Source: DASTRU01 sp035761045 (lineage in GTDB: Bacteria > Pseudomonadota > Gammaproteobacteria > Burkholderiales > Burkholderiaceae_E). Taken from it: DNA of 10,184 nucleotides. The DNA is taken from assembly GCA_035761045.1 (NCBI GenBank), contig DASTRU010000192.1, positions 1 to 10,184 on the forward strand, given 5' to 3'. The translations under genes and the position numbers were made by a program. Positions within the stretch are counted from its first letter, which is position 1, and the number at the start of each line of letters is the position of its first letter. The notes beneath the pieces are model-generated. The model ran no database searches, was not told the origin of the DNA, and saw only the letters and a list, made by a program, of their open reading frames with translations. Positions 5,768 to 10,184 of this stretch are shown here, piece by piece.

Positions 5768-6630
5768 GTGCCGCGCCATCCGCCGCTTCGCCTTCCGTTG
5801 CGCTTGATTATTGGGAAGCGTTGGTACGCGACGATCGTTCGCTGCCGTTGTTCGAGGCGGCGTTATCCATCGCGCAAGACGTGTATCCCGATCTCGACCT
5901 CGCCGACGTGTTGGCGCGAGTCGACGCATTAGCCGCTCGACTCAAGGCGCGCTTCGCGCCCGACGCGCCGATGCTGCACAAGCTGCGTTTGCTTAATCAT
6001 TACTTCTTCAACGAGCTGCATTTTCGCGGCAACGTGAACGACTATTACGACGCCGACAACAGCTACATCCATAAGGTGTTGGAGCGTCGCTGCGGCATAC
6101 CCATCACCCTCGCGGCGATGTATATGGAGATCGGCCAGCAAGCGGGCATTCCATTGCAGGGCATCGCGTTTCCCGGGCATTTCCTCGTCAAGCTTAGGAC
6201 GAGCGAGGGCTCGGTCATCATCGATGTATTCGAGGGCGGCCGTTCCTTATCGCGCGAGGATCTCGAAGAACGACTCGAGCCTTACGCGCGGGCGCATCGT
6301 GTTTCCACGACCGAGGCGCTAAGTGCCTTTTTGCTCGGCGCGCCTGCGCGCGACATTCTTGCGCGCATGCTGCGCAACCTAAAAGGCGTATACGAGCGCG
6401 ATGACGCCACGCATCGTTTGCTCGCCGTGATGAATCGACTTGTGGTGCTGCTGCCCGACGATGGCGAGACCAGACGCGATCGTGGCTTGCTGTATGCGCG
6501 ACTCGAATGTCCGCGCGCCGCGATCGAGGACTTGGAAGCGTATCTCGCGACCACTCCGCAAGCACAGGATCGCGACGATATCCGCGCGCGAATCGACACC
6601 CTGCGCGACGCCGCCTCGCGACTCAATTAA
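5764..6630 (+). CDS. SirB1-family protein (transglutaminase-like domain plus TPR-like tail)
   Basis: 288 aa, cytoplasmic. The family's biochemical role is not firmly known; it is named after E. coli SirB1 (YchA), and its core resembles transglutaminase/cysteine protease folds. Visible: an all-helical N-terminal part (about 14-85), the family signature 'GNVNDYYDADNSYIHKVLERR' region (89-109) followed by 'CGIPITLA' (110-117), 'GIAFPGHFLVK' (133-143) with His139, and 'IIDVFEGG' (152-159) with Asp154. Cys110, His139 and Asp154 are in the order of a transglutaminase triad, but the family has largely lost catalytic cysteine, so activity is doubtful. Residues about 200-288 look like tetratricopeptide repeats ('LLPDDGETRRDRGLLYARLECPRAAIEDLEAYL' region). 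The start overlaps the murJ stop (ATGA); a weak TAGGCGA lies six bases upstream. Its end is only four bases from the ggt stop on the other strand. Confidence 0.9.
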   Translation: MSAAPSAASPSVALDYWEALVRDDRSLPLFEAALSIAQDVYPDLDLADVLARVDALAARLKARFAPDAPMLHKLRLLNHYFFNELHFRGNVNDYYDADNSYIHKVLERRCGIPITLAAMYMEIGQQAGIPLQGIAFPGHFLVKLRTSEGSVIIDVFEGGRSLSREDLEERLEPYARAHRVSTTEALSAFLLGAPARDILARMLRNLKGVYERDDATHRLLAVMNRLVVLLPDDGETRRDRGLLYARLECPRAAIEDLEAYLATTPQAQDRDDIRARIDTLRDAASRLN

Positions 6631-6634
6631 TTCC

Positions 6635-8425
6635 TTAGTCGCCGCGCGCCACGCCTTCGCGACGCGGATCCGCGCCGCCGCTCCAGCCCATCGAGCCATC
6701 GGGTAGCCGAACGCGCACGATGCCTTGCAGCCCGCTCATCATTTCAATTTCCCGCACGTCGTGACCGCGCGTTCTAAGCGCGTTGACTAAGTCCGCGCTG
6801 AAACGACCTTTTTCGAGTTCGGTCGGACCGTTGCGGCTTCCGAAGTTAGGCATGTTGATCGCGGTTTGAATGTCCAGATTCCAGTCCAACACACCGACCA
6901 AGGTGCGCGCGACATAACCGATGATTTGCGAGCCGCCCGGCGATCCAACGCTTGCAAGGAGTTGTCCGGTCTGTCGATCGAACACGAGAGTTGGCGACAT
7001 CGAGGACCGAGGCCGTTTACCCGGTTGCACGCGATTGGCGATCGGCTTACCCGCATCGTTGGGCGCGAAGGAAAAATCGGTCAATTGATTGTTCAATAAG
7101 AAGCCGCGTGTCATTAAGCGCGCGCCGAAGTTGTCCTCGATCGATGTCGTCATCGATACCGCATGGCCATCGGCGTCAACCACGCTGATATGCGAGGTAG
7201 CCGTTTTAAGTGGCGAGGGATCGGGGGCGTACGCGCTTTTCACGCCGCTAGGCGTTCCGGGTTCCGCGCGCCCCATCGAGCGATCGGTGATAAGCACGGC
7301 GCGCTGCGCGAGATAGCGAGCATCGATCAAGCCATTCACGTCGACGAACACAAAGTCGCTGTCGGCCACATACAGCCCGCGATCCGCGAAGGCGAGACGC
7401 TCGATTTCGCTTAAGAGATGCACGGCATCGGGTTGTAATTCAAGCCGTGCTTCATTGGCGTTTGGTTGAGCGATGGGCGGTACCGTCGCGATATTGCGTT
7501 GCGCGAGCATGCCGAAGATTTGCGCGATGGCGATGCCGCCCGAGCTTGGTGGTGGCATGCCGCATAAGCGATAACGTTTGTAATCACTACACACCGCTTG
7601 GCGCTCCTTGGCGCGGTAAGCCGCTAAATCGTTTTCGGCTAAGTACCCGGCATTAGGATGCGAGCGCACCGTTCGTACGATGTCCGCCGCAATCGGTCCT
7701 GAGTAAAACGCATCGGCGCCGCGTTGAGCAATGTCGCGCAACGTCGCGGCTAAGGCTGGATTGCGAATCACGCTACCAATCGCCCTGGGCTCGCCATTGG
7801 GCTCGTAAAAAAGCTTGGCGGCGTTCGCATCGTTGACTAAGTATTTTTCGTTTTTAAGCGTGGTGTAGAGCAATGGGGAAATGGCGAAGCCGTCTTCCGC
7901 CAACTTAATGGCCGGCTCGAACAAGCGCGCCCATGACAACTTGCCGTATTCACGATGCGCGAGTTCAAGCATGCGCAATACACCGGGTGTGCCGACCGAA
8001 CGTCCGCCCACCACGGCGTCATAAAACGCGAGCGGCTTACCTTCGGGAGTGAGGAATAAGTTTTCGGTGGCCGCCAATGGCGCGGTTTCGCGACCATCGA
8101 ATGCACGCACGCGTTGTCCATCCCAATGCATGAGAAATGCGCCGCCACCGATGCCAGAACTGTTGGGCTCGACGATGGTGAGCGCCAGTTGAATGGCGAT
8201 GGCCGCGTCAACCGCGGAGCCGCCCGCGCGCAAGATGTCGCGCCCAATGTCGGCGGCGATGGGATTGGCCGCGGCCGCCATGTACCGCTTGGCGGTAATC
8301 GAATGTGGGCTCGCGCTAAAGCGTGTGCCGTCTTCGGTAGTGGCTAAATCGGTTCGTGGTCCGGCGCAACCGCCAATCACTGTTGCGCCAAGCAATAACA
8401 CCGCCCAACGTTTGATCCATCGCAT
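6635..8425 (-). CDS. ggt: Gamma-glutamyltransferase, predicted lipoprotein
   Basis: 596 aa, normal for the family. It cleaves gamma-glutamyl bonds, notably of glutathione, and transfers or hydrolyses the glutamyl group outside the cytoplasm. The start at 8425 has a strong ribosome binding site (AAGGGAGA, seven bases away) and leads straight into a signal peptide ending 'VIGGC', so Cys20 should be lipidated; Ala21 follows, which predicts outer-membrane sorting by the +2 rule known from E. coli. Family blocks: 'EPNSSGIGGGAFLM' (86-99), Arg112 in 'FDGRETAP' for glutamyl binding, 'PPPSSGG' (291-297), 'LLNNQLTDFSF' (443-453), 'GSPGGSQII' (494-502). The nucleophile is Thr410 in 'TATSHISVVD', where the precursor should cut itself between Ala409 and Thr410 into large and small subunits. 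It follows the dehydrogenase gene by 87 bases. Longer starts upstream lack signal sequence and are rejected. Confidence 0.95.
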   Translation of the reverse strand: MRWIKRWAVLLLGATVIGGCAGPRTDLATTEDGTRFSASPHSITAKRYMAAAANPIAADIGRDILRAGGSAVDAAIAIQLALTIVEPNSSGIGGGAFLMHWDGQRVRAFDGRETAPLAATENLFLTPEGKPLAFYDAVVGGRSVGTPGVLRMLELAHREYGKLSWARLFEPAIKLAEDGFAISPLLYTTLKNEKYLVNDANAAKLFYEPNGEPRAIGSVIRNPALAATLRDIAQRGADAFYSGPIAADIVRTVRSHPNAGYLAENDLAAYRAKERQAVCSDYKRYRLCGMPPPSSGGIAIAQIFGMLAQRNIATVPPIAQPNANEARLELQPDAVHLLSEIERLAFADRGLYVADSDFVFVDVNGLIDARYLAQRAVLITDRSMGRAEPGTPSGVKSAYAPDPSPLKTATSHISVVDADGHAVSMTTSIEDNFGARLMTRGFLLNNQLTDFSFAPNDAGKPIANRVQPGKRPRSSMSPTLVFDRQTGQLLASVGSPGGSQIIGYVARTLVGVLDWNLDIQTAINMPNFGSRNGPTELEKGRFSADLVNALRTRGHDVREIEMMSGLQGIVRVRLPDGSMGWSGGADPRREGVARGD

Positions 8426-8472
8426 GCTGTTCTCCCTTAGGTGCGGGCGAGTCGTGCATCGCCGGGAGAGGC

Positions 8473-8504
8473 CTCGCAAGTCGTGTGCTCGCACGACATG
8501 CGAG
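8473..8504 (-). repeat. Long imperfect hairpin in the dehydrogenase-ggt gap
   Basis: CTCGCA (8473-8478) and GTCGTG (8480-8485) pair with CACGAC (8492-8497) and TGCGAG (8499-8504): 12 base pairs with one A-A mismatch and a 6-base loop. It falls just after the dehydrogenase stop and 48 bases before the ggt start. There is no U-run on either strand, so it is not a standard rho-independent terminator. It may be an RNA stability or processing element that sets unequal expression of the two genes. Confidence 0.6.
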
Positions 8505-8512
8505 CGCGGCCA

Positions 8513-9271
8513 TTAGCGTGGTTGCATGCGAATCGCGCCGTCTAAGCGAATGGTTTCACCGTTGAGCATCGGGTTGGCAATGATTTGCTCGACCAGCAAC
8601 GCGAACTCCGAGGGACGACCCATGCGCGGAGGAAACGGCACCATCTTGCCTAACGCGTCTTGAACTTCTTGCGGCATGTTAAGCAGCATGGGCGTTTCAA
8701 AAATTCCAGGCGCGATGGTCATTACGCGAATGCCATGACGTGAAAGATCGCGAGCGATCGGTAAGGTCATGCTCACGATGCCGCCTTTGGAGGCGGCATA
8801 CGCCGCTTGGCCGATTTGTCCATCGAACGCCGCTACCGATGCGGTATTGATGATCACGCCGCGTTCGCCATCCGCGTTTGGCTCGTTCGACGCCATGGCT
8901 TGCGCGGCTAGGCGAATCATGTTGAACGTACCAATTAAGTTGATGTTCACCGTGCGCGAGAAAAGATCGAGCGCATGCGGCTCGTCCTTACCCAATGTTT
9001 TCGCGGCGGGGGCAATGCCCGCGCAATTAATAAGCACACGTACGCCGCCTAACTCCGCCGCATGATTGATAACCGCCTTCGCGTCCGCTTCGTTCGTGAC
9101 ATCGCATCTGATGAACACGCCGTTGATGTCGGATGCGAGTTGACGTCCAGCGTCCACGTTTACGTCGGCGACGACTACTTTGCCGCCCTTGTTCGCAAGT
9201 AAGCGCGCCGAAGCGGCGCCAAGGCCGGATGATCCTCCGGTAACGATCGCGACAGTGTTTTGAAAATCCAT
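8513..9271 (-). CDS. Short-chain dehydrogenase, HSD10 / 3-hydroxyacyl-CoA dehydrogenase type
   Basis: 252 aa, the classical SDR length. Visible: the nucleotide loop 'TGGSSGLG' (11-18), an acidic residue at the end of the second strand (Asp36 in 'VVADVN') which favours NAD over NADP, 'CDVTN' (56-60), 'NCAG' (82-85), Asn111, and the catalytic Ser145, Tyr158 and Lys162 ('YAASK'). The motif 'GERGVIINTASVAAFDGQIGQAAYAASKGGIVSMTLPIARDL' region and the ending 'NGETIRLDGAIRMQPR' closely resemble bacterial homologues of human HSD17B10, which oxidise 3-hydroxyacyl-CoA or 3-hydroxy-2-methylbutyryl-CoA in fatty acid or isoleucine breakdown. The substrate cannot be read from sequence alone. No clear ribosome binding site precedes the ATG at 9271, but MDFQNTVAIVTGG is the expected N-terminus. 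The link to ggt looks like co-transcription rather than a shared pathway. Confidence 0.9.
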   Translation of the reverse strand: MDFQNTVAIVTGGSSGLGAASARLLANKGGKVVVADVNVDAGRQLASDINGVFIRCDVTNEADAKAVINHAAELGGVRVLINCAGIAPAAKTLGKDEPHALDLFSRTVNINLIGTFNMIRLAAQAMASNEPNADGERGVIINTASVAAFDGQIGQAAYAASKGGIVSMTLPIARDLSRHGIRVMTIAPGIFETPMLLNMPQEVQDALGKMVPFPPRMGRPSEFALLVEQIIANPMLNGETIRLDGAIRMQPR

Positions 9272-9345
9272 GGACGCAGGTCAGTAAAGGCTAATGGGTA
9301 CGCGCAGTGTAATGGCGTACTTAAGCTCAAGATGTGGCGTGCGCA

Positions 9346-9843
9346 TCAAAACGCGCAACGTACCGACAAGGTCACACTTATTTGTATCGATAACCCCGAC
9401 GATTGCTTGAGTCGGCTATGACTGCGCACGATGGGCGCATAGCAATCGCTGGCGGAGATGCCCGCGTTTTGCAATGCCGATGTGAGCGCGTCGTTGCGAA
9501 AGGCGAGGGCATGTCGTGGTCGTTGCACGCCGAACACCGGACCGGGATTGCGCACTTCCAAAACTTGAATCGCCGGACCGGATGCGGGAACGCGAAGGCG
9601 CGTGGATGGGTTGTAAGCCGGAACGTAAAAATTTTCGTCGCGCGCCAACTCGCGTCTAATGGAGTCGGGCAACGAGGAGCGAACGACGAGTAAGTCTTGC
9701 GCATTCGCCACGTTTTCGCTGATGAACGCCACGATGGCGATCACGAGGGCGCGCAACCACCACATCGGCCGTGGATGAAACCGGCACGACAGGCGCAACG
9801 ACCGTGTGGCGACAGCATTCATGACGAACACCATGCGCCTCAT
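9346..9843 (-). CDS. Small exported protein of unknown function
   Basis: Up to 165 aa from the ATG at 9843; other in-frame ATGs are at 9834, 9822 and 9765, and none has a convincing ribosome binding site. I do not recognise the family. Residues 28-48 are a hydrophobic signal segment (WWLRALVIAIVAFISENVANA) preceded by an Arg-rich stretch, with a plausible signal peptidase I site at ANA|QDL, leaving a mature protein of about 117 aa. The mature part has the segments 'RELARDENFYVPAYNPSTRL' and 'GPVFGVQRPRHALAF', and exactly two cysteines near the C-terminus (Cys134, Cys163), which could form a disulphide in the periplasm. The closing 'SIQISVTLSVRCAF' alternates like an edge beta-strand. It is flanked by the dehydrogenase start (74 bases on) and the terminator of the OmpA-domain gene, so it may head its own transcript. 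The signal peptide argues that the frame is real. Confidence 0.6.
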   Translation of the reverse strand: MRRMVFVMNAVATRSLRLSCRFHPRPMWWLRALVIAIVAFISENVANAQDLLVVRSSLPDSIRRELARDENFYVPAYNPSTRLRVPASGPAIQVLEVRNPGPVFGVQRPRHALAFRNDALTSALQNAGISASDCYAPIVRSHSRLKQSSGLSIQISVTLSVRCAF

Positions 9844-9898
9844 TGCACTGCGTTTTCAACAGAATTGCGAGTTTTTTTGAGAAGGTTGCCATTCAAAT

Positions 9899-9928
9899 AA
9901 AAAAGAGCGGCGTAATTCGCCGCTCTTT
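9899..9928 (-). terminator. Rho-independent terminator after the OmpA-domain gene
   Basis: An 11-bp perfect stem, AAAGAGCGGCG (9902-9912) with CGCCGCTCTTT (9918-9928), has a 5-base loop. Reading the minus strand, the 3' side runs into six U residues (9904-9899, three of them in the stem) and an AT-rich tail. It lies 31 bases past the stop codon of the gene entering from the right, and separates it from the exported-protein gene. Confidence 0.9.
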
Positions 9929-9959
9929 GTCGAAAGCGCAAGTTTTTAGTTTGAATAAT

Positions 9960-10184
9960 TCAACCGCCAAAACGCACTTCCACTCTTCGCGCTTCTTGTT
10001 CGTTGGCGCCGCCCGTTGTTGTTTGCGGTTTGCGTAGGTCGATACGATCGGCGCTAACGCCGCTCGCTTCCAATGCTTGTTGGACGGCTTGCGCTCGTGC
10101 TTTTGCAAGCTCCATGTTTTTATCGGCATCGCCCGTGGCGTCGTGATAACCGGAGATGGTCAATCGTTTGGATGCGTCGTCACG
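9960..10184 (-). CDS. C-terminal end of an OmpA-like (OmpA/MotB domain) protein, partial
   Basis: 74 codons up to the stop are visible; the gene enters from the right edge. The fragment is the second half of an OmpA/MotB peptidoglycan-binding domain: 'LTISGYHDATGD' (beta-strand with the peptidoglycan-contacting Asp), then 'NMELAKARAQAVQQAL' (helix), 'GVSADRIDL', and the terminal 'ARRVEVRF' with the conserved Arg pair. Such domains anchor outer-membrane or lipoprotein partners to the cell wall. The usual 'GYTD' is 'GYHD' here, a variant I associate with small OmpA-domain lipoproteins of betaproteobacteria, but the N-terminus needed to tell porin, lipoprotein or MotB type is outside the window. 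A terminator follows the stop. An internal TTG at 10163 could be misread as a start; the frame is open beyond it to the edge. Confidence 0.85.
   Translation of the reverse strand, partial: RDDASKRLTISGYHDATGDADKNMELAKARAQAVQQALEASGVSADRIDLRKPQTTTGGANEQEARRVEVRFGG

Noticed and set aside
7837..8247. 136-codon minus-strand ORF within ggt
   Set aside because: It is a shifted frame of the ggt coding sequence, with many Ser/Arg/Pro residues and no domain. The ggt frame has all expected motifs, so there is no frameshift here.
1..10184. tRNA or rRNA genes, CRISPR arrays, insertion sequences, attachment sites, toxin-antitoxin or defence genes
   Set aside because: Reading both strands by eye showed no cloverleaf-like tRNA, regularly spaced repeats, transposase or integrase motifs, or defence-related domains. 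Diverged or very small elements could be missed without a search.

Overview
The window looks like chromosomal DNA of a betaproteobacterium, most likely Burkholderiales-like, with moderately high GC. The main clue is the combination of a DUF3579 gene, rpsT, murJ and a SirB1-family gene in one neighbourhood. As far as I recall, DUF3579 is largely a betaproteobacterial family, and rpsT, murJ and SirB1 commonly sit together there. No insertion sequence, phage gene, tRNA, rRNA or CRISPR array was seen. Most of the window is conserved housekeeping sequence.

Layout. (1) Positions 1-3057, all minus strand: argD, then argF, then a lipoprotein with a degenerate secreted (AroQ-gamma type) chorismate mutase domain. 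The last two are joined by an ATGA overlap. Beyond a 138-base gap is the first part of a small gene that may encode a CesT-type (type III secretion) chaperone. (2) 3058-3289: a divergent control region with a palindromic TATA-like element, inverted repeats and a possible 16-codon leader ORF. (3) 3290-4012: the DUF3579 gene (plus) and rpsT (minus) converge on a strong rho-independent terminator. (4) 4013-6630: the rpsT promoter, then murJ and a SirB1-family gene on the plus strand, overlapping by ATGA. (5) 6635-9271, minus: an NAD-type short-chain dehydrogenase of the HSD10 / 3-hydroxyacyl-CoA dehydrogenase kind, followed by a lipoprotein gamma-glutamyltransferase. A long hairpin lies between them. 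(6) 9346-10184, minus: the OmpA-domain C-terminus of a gene entering from the right edge, its terminator, and a small exported protein of unknown function.

Functionally, argD and argF supply two steps of arginine synthesis, rpsT a ribosomal protein, murJ the lipid II flippase, and ggt glutathione or gamma-glutamyl turnover in the envelope. I see no convincing new multi-gene system. The points most worth checking are the degenerate chorismate mutase lipoprotein coupled to argF, the unrecognised exported protein at 9346-9843, the leader ORF before the DUF3579 gene, and the hairpin between the dehydrogenase and ggt.
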